From Psychrobacillus psychrodurans (lineage in GTDB: Bacteria; Bacillota; Bacilli; Bacillales_A; Planococcaceae), in the NCBI GenBank assembly GCA_900114885.1, contig FOUN01000019.1, positions 1 through 54,725 of the forward strand: 54,725 bases of DNA, in the 5' to 3' direction. The translations under genes and the position numbers were made by a program. The notes below the pieces were generated by a model. That model was not told the DNA's origin, did no database searches, and was given only the letters and a program-made list of their open reading frames with translations. Below, piece by piece: positions 41,611-50,291 of this stretch (within the stretch, counting starts at the first letter, position 1; every line of letters starts with the position of its first letter).

Positions 41611-44321
41611 TTCACAATCCCTACCTTTCTGGGTAATAATGTCGCTACTTGTATGACTAATGCATCTTCCCATACAAACTGCATATTGTCATGACATGTA
41701 AAATACAATAGTTGGTGTTCTTTTTGTAACTCTGCCATTAATTGTACCACTTGTTGAAGTCTGACACGATCGAAATGTACAAATGGATCATCCATTATTA
41801 TTGGAAAGGGTGCTTTACTTTGTAAAGAGACTGCTAGTGCAACACGTAAGGATATATACGCTTGCTCTTTTGTTGCTTGGCTTAGCTCTGCAATTTTAAA
41901 TCGCTGTCCAGAAGTTTTAACGACTTCAAAGCTTTCTTCTGGTGATAGGATCAATTGTTCATACGATTTGTTTGTAAGCAGTTGAAAATAATACTGTGCA
42001 TTTTCTAATACTTCTGGGAGTCGCTCTTCTTTTAACTGCCTCATCATTTGTTTAATCGATTCAACGACTACTTTTTGAGCAGCCCATTTTTTCACAAGTT
42101 CATGTAGTTCTGCTTTTTTCTGTTCTATTAATTGTAATTGTTCACTCTGCTCTTCATCTTCTAATAATTTCTTCGTTTGATAGGATAAAGTAGCTTTTTC
42201 ATCATTGTAGACATTTCTTTTTTGCTGAAGATGAAGTAATCTTCCCTTACACTCGTCCTCAAATACATCTTCAAATTCATCTAGATTTATTTGTTTTCCA
42301 GCTAACTGCAAGTGAATATGATGTAATTCCTTTTCTAGCTCTACTTTTTGTTCATAAATAGAATATGCCATATAATAATCGCTTTCGGTTTCTACATTAG
42401 CCTCATTATACAAAGTGTGGATTTGTTCGGTAAATGATTGCTGTTGGAAAAATAACTCCTGCTGCCTCTTTTCGAGTTCTGTTATCTTTTTCTCTTTATA
42501 GTCCTGGTCTTCTGATTTTTTCTTTTCTTCTAAATAGGATTCTCTTAATTGGTGAAATAGCATATCTTCAATTAGTTTAGTATGGATTTTTCTCTGTGCT
42601 TGTTCGTACAGGTCCTGTAATTGTAAACGTACTTCATAGAGCTTTGTTTCCATTTGGTCTAGTTGCATTTGTTGCTCCTGAATCATCCGTAGACGCTTAA
42701 AAAGTTCAGGCAATAGGCTTGGTGATAATTGTTCATTAATATGATAACTAGTTAAAAAAACGGATACTTTTTGTGTTACATCCAGCTTCTTGTGTTCTAT
42801 TTCATTAACCTTTTGCTTTAACGTAGAAATGGCTTGCTGTAAAGATTCCTGCTCCTTTTTTAATAACTCGGCATACGTTTGTACATCATTTGGTTGTTTT
42901 AACGAATTCATCATCAAGCTGAAGCCTACATATACAATTCCACTAATAATAATTGCAGTAAGAGCAACCATCCAATTCGATTGTGTAACCCCTATAACTA
43001 TTCCGATTAAGAAAATGGCAGCAATAATGCCTAACATTATTCTATTAGCTGTTTTGTTCGAAGAGGTTTTATTTACTCTTTTTGACTCTGTTGCTCTTTG
43101 CTGTTGTTGTAGAAGATCCTGTTCCTTCATTTGTAATAATCGTTTTTCCTGCTGTAGCTCGAGCTCCAAGTTTTTTTCTGTTTGAAGAATCGTAACTAGT
43201 TTGTCCTCTTGTTGGATTGAAACATCTGCTTGTACTATATGTGATAAGCTTTTTTCCCAGTCAACTCCTACCAAAGCTAGCTGTTGCATTTGGTTTTGTA
43301 ATGTTTTACTTTGTTCTTCTTCTATTTGTATTCTTTTGGAACGAAGCTGATGCCATTCTGCTTCTCGATTTAGAAAGGACAGTAATTCCTCTAATTGCTG
43401 AGTGGTTAAGTTAGCTTCCTGGATTGTTAAAGTATCCAACTCTTTTTTCAACTGCTCCATATCTATATGGTTATTAGTCAATTTATCTTTTATTAACTCA
43501 AATCTACGGATGCCGTCTGAGGGAAAAAACTGATGCTTTACTAATTCTAGCTCGTGATTTAATTTGGTTTCTTTTTCTTTCAATGGTTTCAGTTGTTTCC
43601 ATTCCAAATATCTTTGTAACTGCTTAGAAATCTCTAACTCTTGTTGATTTAGTTCCTCAATAATTGTTTCAAGTTCGTTAAGACGTTTAATAGAAGGTTC
43701 ATATTTTTCTACTTCCTCTAAATGATGCTTGTAGGTTGTTTCTAGTTCACGAAGCTCTTCAATTTTCTGATTGATATGAGGCTTTCTACCTGATGGCTTA
43801 AATAGCTCGCCCATATCTTTTAAAAACTGATTCTCGACAATAGTTAAGGTATCGATTCCTGTCGTTCCAGATGATAACAACGTTCTCGTTAACTCTTCTT
43901 CTGTCATCTTCTCGAAGCCTTGTAGCTGGAGTAAGGAAAAAGAGAATATAGCTTCAAAATCTGCGCGGGAATACGAGTGCAGAATACTACCTAGTTCCTT
44001 TTCTCCTCCCCGACTACCATCTGAATAATATACAGTAACGTCTCCACTCGCTTTGCCCTTTACTCTCTCAATAGTTACAGGTTGTCCGTGATCATCTATG
44101 ATTTGAATTTTACCTCCATAGGACGCGTTACTTTTCGGCTCATATCGAAGTAACTGTGCATTCCTCTGTGGAAATCCAAAAAAGATATGCAAGATGAATT
44201 GTTGGATGGTAGTCTTTCCAGCTTCATTTTCACCAAAAAACACGTTTATGCCATTGTTCAGATCAACTTCTACATTCTCATGTTTTCCAAAGCCATATAT
44301 ATGAAGTTTTACAAGTTTCAA
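41607..44321 (-). CDS. yhaN: SbcC/Rad50-like ATPase YhaN
   Basis: A 904-residue SMC-like ATPase: Walker [10 protein letters not shown] at 30-38, long coiled coils (about 180-400 and 480-770), and the C-terminal Walker [13 protein letters not shown]. Two hydrophobic helices in the middle (about 425-470, [14 protein letters not shown] and [11 protein letters not shown]) could tether it to the membrane, which is a feature of YhaN and not of true SbcC. It starts at TTG, with GGGGG upstream, overlapping yhaO. It works with YhaO on DNA ends. Confidence 0.9.
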   Translation of the reverse strand: MKLVKLHIYGFGKHENVEVDLNNGINVFFGENEAGKTTIQQFILHIFFGFPQRNAQLLRYEPKSNASYGGKIQIIDDHGQPVTIERVKGKASGDVTVYYSDGSRGGEKELGSILHSYSRADFEAIFSFSLLQLQGFEKMTEEELTRTLLSSGTTGIDTLTIVENQFLKDMGELFKPSGRKPHINQKIEELRELETTYKHHLEEVEKYEPSIKRLNELETIIEELNQQELEISKQLQRYLEWKQLKPLKEKETKLNHELELVKHQFFPSDGIRRFELIKDKLTNNHIDMEQLKKELDTLTIQEANLTTQQLEELLSFLNREAEWHQLRSKRIQIEEEQSKTLQNQMQQLALVGVDWEKSLSHIVQADVSIQQEDKLVTILQTEKNLELELQQEKRLLQMKEQDLLQQQQRATESKRVNKTSSNKTANRIMLGIIAAIFLIGIVIGVTQSNWMVALTAIIISGIVYVGFSLMMNSLKQPNDVQTYAELLKKEQESLQQAISTLKQKVNEIEHKKLDVTQKVSVFLTSYHINEQLSPSLLPELFKRLRMIQEQQMQLDQMETKLYEVRLQLQDLYEQAQRKIHTKLIEDMLFHQLRESYLEEKKKSEDQDYKEKKITELEKRQQELFFQQQSFTEQIHTLYNEANVETESDYYMAYSIYEQKVELEKELHHIHLQLAGKQINLDEFEDVFEDECKGRLLHLQQKRNVYNDEKATLSYQTKKLLEDEEQSEQLQLIEQKKAELHELVKKWAAQKVVVESIKQMMRQLKEERLPEVLENAQYYFQLLTNKSYEQLILSPEESFEVVKTSGQRFKIAELSQATKEQAYISLRVALAVSLQSKAPFPIIMDDPFVHFDRVRLQQVVQLMAELQKEHQLLYFTCHDNMQFVWEDALVIQVATLLPRKVGIVK

Positions 44322-45529
44322 TTGTTATTCCCCCTTGTAATAGCCTTGGAAACTATTAAATCGGCTTCTTTTAGAACTTCCTCGATAAAGTTATGATCGA
44401 TTGGCTGTAGATAACGGCTTCCTTTTGTATGCTGATAAAGTTCTTTTAAAGCGAGCTTCCATTCAGATGTATCCCAATTACTAAGAGCAGATAGCAGCAT
44501 TGCTGATTCCGTGCTCTGCTCAATTGGAGAAGTTATGTGTAAATCCTTTACTATTAAAAAGATGTTAGCAAGTTCTAGGCTCTCTTGTATCAATGATAGC
44601 CAGTCGGCAATATTAGTTGACTGTAGTAGTTCAACCGTATCCTCTGTTATCCCATTTAAAGTAAGCTCTATAATCGCTGAGCCATGTATTTGACTATACC
44701 TTATCAACTCATTTTGAATAAATTCGATCAATTCATTAGCGTGGATCATGTCGCTACAATCAATAGAAAGCTCTTCATAAATGAAAGCAGATGAAGGAAT
44801 AAATTGAAGATCTGCCTGATTGTTTATCAATGACACATCGTAAAATCCTTTCACTCCTTTTTCATTTCGATGCCTGCTTTGGGTATTTCCAGGATAAACA
44901 ATTGGTGGTTCTGAATGAATAAGTTGGCGCTTATGGATATGACCTAGCGCCCAATAATGATAGCCTTTCTCTATCAAATCATTTTTTCTAAACGGCGCAT
45001 ATACATCATGCTCATTATTACCTTCTACACTACCATGGAGCATCCCTATATGAATCTCACCTGCTTTTGCAACAGGATAGAAGCTATGCATAGGTTCCTG
45101 AATATGACGCTCTTTATAGCTAAACCCTGTGATATGTACTAATCCATCAGTTAACTGTAGAGTTCTGGTTTCAACTTTCTCATCGAATACATATACATTT
45201 GACGGCAATTGAAAACGAGCCCAATTACCACTTAAATGATCATGGTTTCCATAGCAGATAAACACTGGAATATTATCTGCTTCCAATGCTTCCATTCCTT
45301 TTTGAAATAAATGCTGCGCACGAAGACTACGGTTTTCTCCATCATAAATATCACCGACTATTAAAACAAAATCTGGCTTACTTTCAATCGCATATTTAAT
45401 GATGTTTTGAAATGCTTGGAAAGTACTTTCTCGTATATCTTTCCATCTGTTCTTAGCGATAGAGGAAATACCTTTAAAAGGGCTATCCAAATGTAAATCT
45501 GCCACATGTAGAAATCGTATTCTTGCCAT
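44318..45529 (-). CDS. yhaO: SbcD/Mre11-like nuclease YhaO
   Basis: A 403-residue metallophosphoesterase with all family motifs: F-L-H-V-A-D-L-H-L-D, VGDIYDGENR, YGNHDHLSG, MLHGS and LGHIHKRQ. It is an Mre11-like exonuclease/endonuclease partner of YhaN. I use ATG 45529, six bases after GGAGGG. It is the first gene of yhaO-yhaN-yhaM. Confidence 0.92.
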   Translation of the reverse strand: MARIRFLHVADLHLDSPFKGISSIAKNRWKDIRESTFQAFQNIIKYAIESKPDFVLIVGDIYDGENRSLRAQHLFQKGMEALEADNIPVFICYGNHDHLSGNWARFQLPSNVYVFDEKVETRTLQLTDGLVHITGFSYKERHIQEPMHSFYPVAKAGEIHIGMLHGSVEGNNEHDVYAPFRKNDLIEKGYHYWALGHIHKRQLIHSEPPIVYPGNTQSRHRNEKGVKGFYDVSLINNQADLQFIPSSAFIYEELSIDCSDMIHANELIEFIQNELIRYSQIHGSAIIELTLNGITEDTVELLQSTNIADWLSLIQESLELANIFLIVKDLHITSPIEQSTESAMLLSALSNWDTSEWKLALKELYQHTKGSRYLQPIDHNFIEEVLKEADLIVSKAITRGNNN

Positions 45530-45575
45530 CAAGTACCCTCCATTCAAAAATAGAATATTTGTTCCTATTTTATCA

Positions 45576-45612
45576 TAAAGAAAAGACTGTATACAACTAA
45601 ATGTATACAGTC
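45576..45612 (-). terminator. Terminator of the XRE operon
   Basis: Ten-bp arms GACTGTATAC / GTATACAGTC, then TTTTCTTT on the minus strand. Confidence 0.85.
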
Positions 45613-45625
45613 CCCTACTTTATCA

Positions 45626-45820
45626 TTATACACTTTTACGTTCTATTTTTAATTGCCGTATAGTTAAGTTTAGTCCAGTTAATCCGGCAAACAGAGCAGG
45701 AGGAACACTAAATAGTAAAAACTTCCATTGGCCTGTAATCAACGAAACAATCAAAAACAATCCTGGAATTACAATTAAAGCGCATAATGAAACAATTAGT
45801 GCAACTTTCGTATTTTGCAT
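45626..45820 (-). CDS. Small two-helix membrane protein
   Basis: A 64-residue protein with helices at about 6-28 and 33-50 and a basic tail. AAGGAGGAAT precedes the ATG. It is the third gene of the XRE-regulator operon, 17 bases after the second. Family unknown. Confidence 0.7.
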   Translation of the reverse strand: MQNTKVALIVSLCALIVIPGLFLIVSLITGQWKFLLFSVPPALFAGLTGLNLTIRQLKIERKSV

Positions 45821-45837
45821 TTTATATTCCTCCTTAT

Positions 45838-46149
45838 TTAGTTTTCTTGATTAGCAATAATTGCTCCAATTGAATAGGAAACCATATGAACTACCCATAG
45901 GCCTGTTAGTAGGAAAAAGGTCAATCCAGGACCTTCCTTTACTATAACAATCATCCACACAACTAGGATTGCAATAGTCGTCGCTACCCACGAATAGGAC
46001 CGCGCTCTTCCATGAATTCTATTGTATCGTTCATCAAACCATCTCTTTTTCTTTCCAATTTTCCGATTGATCATAAAAACAATACCCGTAATAATAATTC
46101 CTAGTGGCAAACCAATCAAAAATGTAAACAAATCAAATTTTTCATACAT
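45838..46149 (-). CDS. Hypothetical membrane protein of the XRE operon
   Basis: A 103-residue protein with three or four hydrophobic segments: about 8-26, 52-66, 70-90 and 92-100. A basic loop (NRKIGKKKRWFDERYNRIHGRARSY) follows the first. It resembles the small membrane proteins commonly paired with YgzD-like XRE regulators. The start follows GGAGGATG and overlaps the regulator's stop. Confidence 0.75.
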   Translation of the reverse strand: MYEKFDLFTFLIGLPLGIIITGIVFMINRKIGKKKRWFDERYNRIHGRARSYSWVATTIAILVVWMIVIVKEGPGLTFFLLTGLWVVHMVSYSIGAIIANQEN

Positions 46150-46351
46150 CCTTTTCATCCTCCTCATAAATAAATATATCCTCGATCGTACATTTGAAAA
46201 GTTTAGATAGCTTAAATGCCAAATTAATAGAAGGATTATATTTTCCTTTTTCTAAAGATATGATTGTTTGTCTAGACACATCAAGTTTCTCTGAGAGTTC
46301 ATCCTGTGTCATTCCAAATGACATCCGTTTATCTCGAACGTAGTTTTTCAA
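46142..46351 (-). CDS. XRE-family helix-turn-helix regulator
   Basis: A 69-residue single-domain Cro/CI-type regulator: GMTQDELSEKLDVSRQTIISLEKGKYNPSINLAFKLSKLF is the helix-turn-helix. I prefer the TTG start at 46351, because AAGGAGG abuts the upstream ATG (no spacing) but is six bases from the TTG. Back-to-back palindromes across its promoter imply autorepression. It controls two membrane proteins downstream. Confidence 0.85.
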   Translation of the reverse strand: MKNYVRDKRMSFGMTQDELSEKLDVSRQTIISLEKGKYNPSINLAFKLSKLFKCTIEDIFIYEEDEKDV

Positions 46352-46368
46352 TTTCATCCTCCTTCTCT

Positions 46369-46418
46369 GTAAAGTTAACTTTACGTAAAGTATACTTTAC
46401 TTCATTTTATATTGTCAA
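46369..46418 (-). promoter_or_regulatory. XRE operon promoter with twin palindromes
   Basis: Minus strand: TTGACA (46418-46413), 18 bases, TATACT (46394-46389). Two perfect 16-bp palindromes abut with no gap: GTAAAGTATACTTTAC (46385-46400), which contains the -10, and GTAAAGTTAACTTTAC (46369-46384). Together they cover the -10 and the transcript start. Confidence 0.85.
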
Positions 46419-46491
46419 GCTTACTTTACATTTTATTTTCATAATCTTTTGTGTATAATATATAGTAGAATAATAAAGGGGTGTTTTGGTC

Positions 46492-46677
46492 ATGAAACCA
46501 TACAAATTTACTGCGTTTGAACAAACAGGGGAACTAATTATAGAAGAAACTTGGGAGTACGAAAATGATGATGAAGCAAAACAAAAAGGGGAAGCAATTA
46601 TTGAAGAAAAAGGATTTTCCAATAAGACACATCGCCTAGTAAATAGCGCTGGAAAATTAGTATTATTTCATGTATAA
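46492..46677 (+). CDS. yhzD: YhzD-like protein
   Basis: A 61-residue acidic protein: YKFTAFEQTGELIIEETWEYENDDEAKQKGEAIIEEKG, then a basic strand. It matches the YhzD-like family, which is of unknown function and occurs in the same region of B. subtilis. Start ATG 46492 behind AAAGGGG. It is divergent from the XRE operon. Confidence 0.75.
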   Translation: MKPYKFTAFEQTGELIIEETWEYENDDEAKQKGEAIIEEKGFSNKTHRLVNSAGKLVLFHV

Positions 46678-46680
46678 AAG

Positions 46681-46721
46681 CAAAAGGGACTATAGCCTTT
46701 CGACGGCTAAATCCCTTTTTG
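46681..46721. terminator. Bidirectional terminator
   Basis: CAAAAGGGA...TAGCC / GGCTA...TCCCTTTTTG hairpin between converging yhzD and the second foldase. A sister hairpin lies at 54372-54410. Confidence 0.85.
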
Positions 46722-46741
46722 TTGTTCTACCTAAGCATTCA

Positions 46742-47629
46742 TTATTCCGTTAAGCTGTTATCTATATCATATTCTGCATACTTTTCAGTTAGCCATGACG
46801 AGTATTCTGCCTGAATGCGCATCTCTAGTAAATTATCATATACTTCTTCTTTCACATCTTCAAACACTGCTTCTTTTGCATCCTGTTTACCTGTTACTTT
46901 TATGATATGGAAACCATATTCAGATTCAACTGGATCACTAATGTCATCTATTTCCATTTCAAAAGCTACACTTTCAAATTCTTCTACCATTTCACCAGCT
47001 CCAAAATACCCTAAACTCCCTCCAGCGGTACTTGATGAAGTATCTGTTGAATATTCACTGGCTAGTTCTGCAAAATCACTACCCTCATTTAATTTATTGA
47101 TCACTTCTTTCGCTGTAGCCTCATCTGCAACTAATATATGACTCGCTTCCACTTGCTCTGTTTGCTCATAGGTTGTCTTGTTTTCTTCGAAGTAAGTGGC
47201 TAATTCTTCATCTGTAATATTAATCACTTTTTCCAATACTTTTGTCTGTAATAGATGAGTAGTAATATCTTCTAGCAAAGCTTCTTCTTCTATATTATTT
47301 GCATCTAGAACAGCCTCGTACTCCTCTTGATCACCATATGTTTCTATTAGCTCAGTGAGCTCTGATTGAATCTCTTTCTCTGCAACGCTTAGTCCTTCAC
47401 TTTCAGCTTCCATTTCGAAAATTTTGTTCGTAATTAATGTGTCTAAAGCCGCTACGCCATATTGTGTCATCAATGTTTCTGTTAGTTCTTCTTGAGAAAT
47501 TTTTTCCCCATTTACAGTCGCTACAGTTTCTTTATTAGTTTTGGCCTCCGCAGAACAACCAGCTAGGACTACTGTCAAAGCAATCGGTAACGCAAATACT
47601 TTTAAAGATTTATAAAAAAATGAATTCAT
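46742..47629 (-). CDS. Second PrsA-like foldase lipoprotein
   Basis: A 295-residue lipoprotein: lipobox LAGC (Cys-25), a SurA-like N-terminal part, then a parvulin domain with QVEASHILVADEATAKEVI, FAELASEYSTDTSSSTAGGS and EYGFHIIKVTGKQ. It is a peptidyl-prolyl isomerase for exported proteins and a paralogue of PrsA 7 kb away. GAGAGG abuts the first ATG, so the second in-frame ATG (47629) is chosen. Confidence 0.9.
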   Translation of the reverse strand: MNSFFYKSLKVFALPIALTVVLAGCSAEAKTNKETVATVNGEKISQEELTETLMTQYGVAALDTLITNKIFEMEAESEGLSVAEKEIQSELTELIETYGDQEEYEAVLDANNIEEEALLEDITTHLLQTKVLEKVINITDEELATYFEENKTTYEQTEQVEASHILVADEATAKEVINKLNEGSDFAELASEYSTDTSSSTAGGSLGYFGAGEMVEEFESVAFEMEIDDISDPVESEYGFHIIKVTGKQDAKEAVFEDVKEEVYDNLLEMRIQAEYSSWLTEKYAEYDIDNSLTE

Positions 47630-47638
47630 CTGTATCAT

Positions 47639-47994
47639 CCTCTCAATATATACTTTTTCCTTTAGTTACACTTTAAAGGGGCAATGTGTCAGTGAGATGT
47701 CAACGTTTATTGTTTTTGCGGAAGGCAAGTATGCTACCACAACAGAACACGGGTCCATTAGAAGTGTACGCGTAAGAAAACCGGGCAAAACCTGCTTCTA
47801 GCGTTTTCAAAGTGCTTTGGACAGACTTATCGCTATATTATTACCGCGTGAATTTTTTGAGATGCTGGTAATCTTATGACGTTTGTCTATCCACTGCCTT
47901 CCTACAACGCTTAGAAACAGGTAAGTGCGTTTTTGCATAACTAGAGAAAACATACCTCCCTATTTACATAAAAAAAGAAGGCAACGGAAAATCG
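47639..47994. other. Gap between the second foldase gene and the kinase gene
   Basis: Some 360 bases holding dispersed-repeat copy 2 (47788-47924) and the kinase terminator. No gene is seen. Confidence 0.5.
47788..47924 (+). repeat. Dispersed intergenic repeat, copy 2, with terminal inverted repeats
   Basis: The first 81 bases align with 37426-37507. The ends ACCTGCTTCTAGCG (47790-47803) and CGCTTAGAAACAGGT (47908-47922) are inverted copies, giving a unit of about 135 bases resembling a miniature mobile element. Confidence 0.6.
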
Positions 47995-48005
47995 TTAACC
48001 TTCTT
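47970..48005 (-). terminator. Terminator of the kinase gene
   Basis: GAAGGTTAACG / CGTTGCCTTC hairpin, with seven Ts on the minus strand; it overlaps the end of the coding region. Confidence 0.75.
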
Positions 48006-49377
48006 TTCGTAGTAACACTTCAAAACTTGTACCTTTTTCTGTACTCTCAACTAAATGTAAATTGCCTTTAAACGATTGTGCCATCATTTTGCTGAGAGGT
48101 AATCCTAATCCAAGCCCTCGTATTCCATACTTTTTATTTTCTCCTCTAAAGAACCGTTCGAAGATTAACTCTTGCTCTTCTGGTGGTATACCTGACCCTG
48201 AATCTTTTACTATTACAGACACATACTGCTCTTTTTCAGAAAGTGAGATTGTAATTTCCCCTGTTCCTGAAATTGCCTGTTCGGCATTTGTTAATAAATT
48301 GGTCATGATTTGTTGTAAACGAATTAAATCAACAGAAATCATTACTTCTTTATGTAGTAAATGGATTTTTTTCACTATATCCGTTTGCTCCTGTATTGCA
48401 TACCACTGAGCAAGAAAATCTTTCATAAAATTATCAATATCCAGCCGGGAGATTTTAACTGGCACTGCATCCACTGCAAAGGAGTTGAATGCTAATAAAT
48501 CACCGACCATTGTTTTCATCTTGGATGTTTCAACAAGTGCCATACGGATAAATTCTTCCGCTTCTTGTCCGGTAACAATACCATCATTTACTGCTTGCAA
48601 TAATCCACTAATCGAAGTTACGGGTGTTTTCAATTCATGGGTAACACCTGCTAGTAATTCAGTTCTTGTTTTTTCTAATTGCTCTAATCTACCTGCCATC
48701 TGTTTAAATGAGGAAACTAGCTCGTACACTTCTTTTTCCTTAATATGATCCGATAAATTGATTTCATAGTTACCACTTTGTACTTGCTTAGCTGCTTCTG
48801 CAACCTGTTTTATCGGATGCGCTAATCTTCTTGACAAAAAATATATAGCCCACCATCCAAGTAATGCGAGTCCAACTATTAATATAGCTAGTTGCCCATA
48901 CTCTTGTTTGACCATCGTTAATTTATCTTTTGACTCAACCATCAGTACCCAGCCTACAAGTTCATCATCTATTTCGATTTTCTTTTTTACTGCGTAATAT
49001 TCTTTGTTATTTTTAGCAGAAGTAAATTTTCTAATTTCTTCTTTTTCATTTATTAATTCACTAAATGTACTTTGCTCTCGTTGTTCTAATGGTAGATTAC
49101 TTGATATTACTTCCCCATCAGTATTGATGATGTACATGGAAGGGTTCATATCTCGAATCCGAAAACGATCTTCTGCAAAATTTGGCACTCTTTCATCTGG
49201 GGGAATTCCTGGAATACTGACATCAGTAATCCGATTCACCATCTCTTCAGCCATAAACTCTATCATTTCTAAACGATTTTCGAGTGTCGTATGTCTTATC
49301 CATAATGCCGAAATGAATGATATTATTAACAGTCCTATCATTAACGTCAATAAGTATCGACTAGTCCAATATGACAA
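47995..49377 (-). CDS. Sensor histidine kinase near the VTC cluster
   Basis: About 460 residues: helix at 8-30, an extracytoplasmic domain of about 130 residues, a second helix, HAMP, then H in GVTHELKTPVTSISG and an ATPase with LLTNAEQAIS, DSGSGIP and GLGLGLPLS. The start is uncertain: an ATG at 49407 has no good ribosome site, while TTG 49377 sits behind AAGAGGG just after the regulator stop. It pairs with the regulator upstream. The signal is unknown. Confidence 0.85.
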   Translation of the reverse strand: MSYWTSRYLLTLMIGLLIISFISALWIRHTTLENRLEMIEFMAEEMVNRITDVSIPGIPPDERVPNFAEDRFRIRDMNPSMYIINTDGEVISSNLPLEQREQSTFSELINEKEEIRKFTSAKNNKEYYAVKKKIEIDDELVGWVLMVESKDKLTMVKQEYGQLAILIVGLALLGWWAIYFLSRRLAHPIKQVAEAAKQVQSGNYEINLSDHIKEKEVYELVSSFKQMAGRLEQLEKTRTELLAGVTHELKTPVTSISGLLQAVNDGIVTGQEAEEFIRMALVETSKMKTMVGDLLAFNSFAVDAVPVKISRLDIDNFMKDFLAQWYAIQEQTDIVKKIHLLHKEVMISVDLIRLQQIMTNLLTNAEQAISGTGEITISLSEKEQYVSVIVKDSGSGIPPEEQELIFERFFRGENKKYGIRGLGLGLPLSKMMAQSFKGNLHLVESTEKGTSFEVLLRKEG

Positions 49378-49390
49378 CAAGGTGACCCTC

Positions 49391-50071
49391 TTATTTTTGA
49401 TGAACATTAAATTGATACCCCAATCCTCGTAATGTCCTAATTTCACCTTCATCTTTTGACCAATTAACGAGTGCTTTTCTCAGACGCTTTATTGACAAAT
49501 CAACAGCTCTATCACTTCCGTCGTAATCCCAACCCCATACATGTTCAATTAACTGATCTCTAGTAAATGTTTGGTTTGGTTTATTAGCTAAAAAAAGTAA
49601 TACCGACAAATCTCTAGGTGTGAGAAATATTTCTTTCCCGTCTAGTCTTACAGAGTGACCTTTCAAATCTATATGAAGCTTACCAAAATTGATGGTTGAC
49701 GATTTTTCACTAGATATTCTTCGTAATACTGCTTTCACTCTTGCGACAACTTCATCTGCAATAAATGGTTTTGTAATATAATCGTCTGCTCCTTCGCCAA
49801 AACCTTCTAGGCGATAGTTAACATCCCCCAATGCAGTTAACATGATGACTGGGCAACTACCTAGCGAACGAATTTCTTTTAAAATAGCCCAGCCATTTTT
49901 TCCAGGAAGCATTATATCTAAAAGTACTAAATCAGGAACTTCCTTTTCGAATAACTCGATAGCTTCTCCGCCGCTATAGCACTGCACTACTTCATAATTT
50001 TGCTTCATTAAATATGCTTTTAGCACTTGGCTAATGGCAAATTCATCTTCTACTATTAATATTTTTTTCAT
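49391..50071 (-). CDS. OmpR-family response regulator near the VTC cluster
   Basis: A 226-residue regulator: VEDE start, phospho-acceptor in LVLLDIMLPG, T in MLTALGD, Lys in ITKPF, and a winged helix ending RGLGYQFNV. AAAGGG precedes the ATG. It is in a separate transcript from the carbohydrate-binding lipoprotein (terminator between), but the two are adjacent on the same strand. Confidence 0.9.
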   Translation of the reverse strand: MKKILIVEDEFAISQVLKAYLMKQNYEVVQCYSGGEAIELFEKEVPDLVLLDIMLPGKNGWAILKEIRSLGSCPVIMLTALGDVNYRLEGFGEGADDYITKPFIADEVVARVKAVLRRISSEKSSTINFGKLHIDLKGHSVRLDGKEIFLTPRDLSVLLFLANKPNQTFTRDQLIEHVWGWDYDGSDRAVDLSIKRLRKALVNWSKDEGEIRTLRGLGYQFNVHQK

Positions 50072-50120
50072 CTGCCAATCACACCCTTTAACTTTAACCG
50101 GAAATATCTTATTTTTTTAC

Positions 50121-50149
50121 ATTATACCACCTATTTATGTCAGATAAAT
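50121..50149 (-). promoter_or_regulatory. Two-component operon promoter with inverted repeat
   Basis: -10 TATAAT (50126-50121, minus strand), 17 bases, and an inverted repeat ATTTAT-N5-ATAAAT (50133-50149) that overlaps the -35 position, which is a poor match. A possible autoregulatory site. Confidence 0.55.
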
Positions 50150-50208
50150 GTCGGGTGAAATCTTACCAAAGCAAAAATATAGAGATTGTAGGTAGACTTT
50201 GACGCTAA

Positions 50209-50258
50209 AAAGAACAGCCTCAAAATCGATAATTTCGACTTTAGAGGCTGTTTTCTTT
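50209..50258 (-). terminator. Terminator of the VTC/carbohydrate-binding cluster
   Basis: Hairpin AAACAGCCTC...GAGGCTGTT with an AT-rich inner stem, followed by CTTTTTAG on the minus strand. Confidence 0.85.
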
Positions 50259-50291
50259 TGAAACCAATAGTATACATAAATGAGCTACAAC

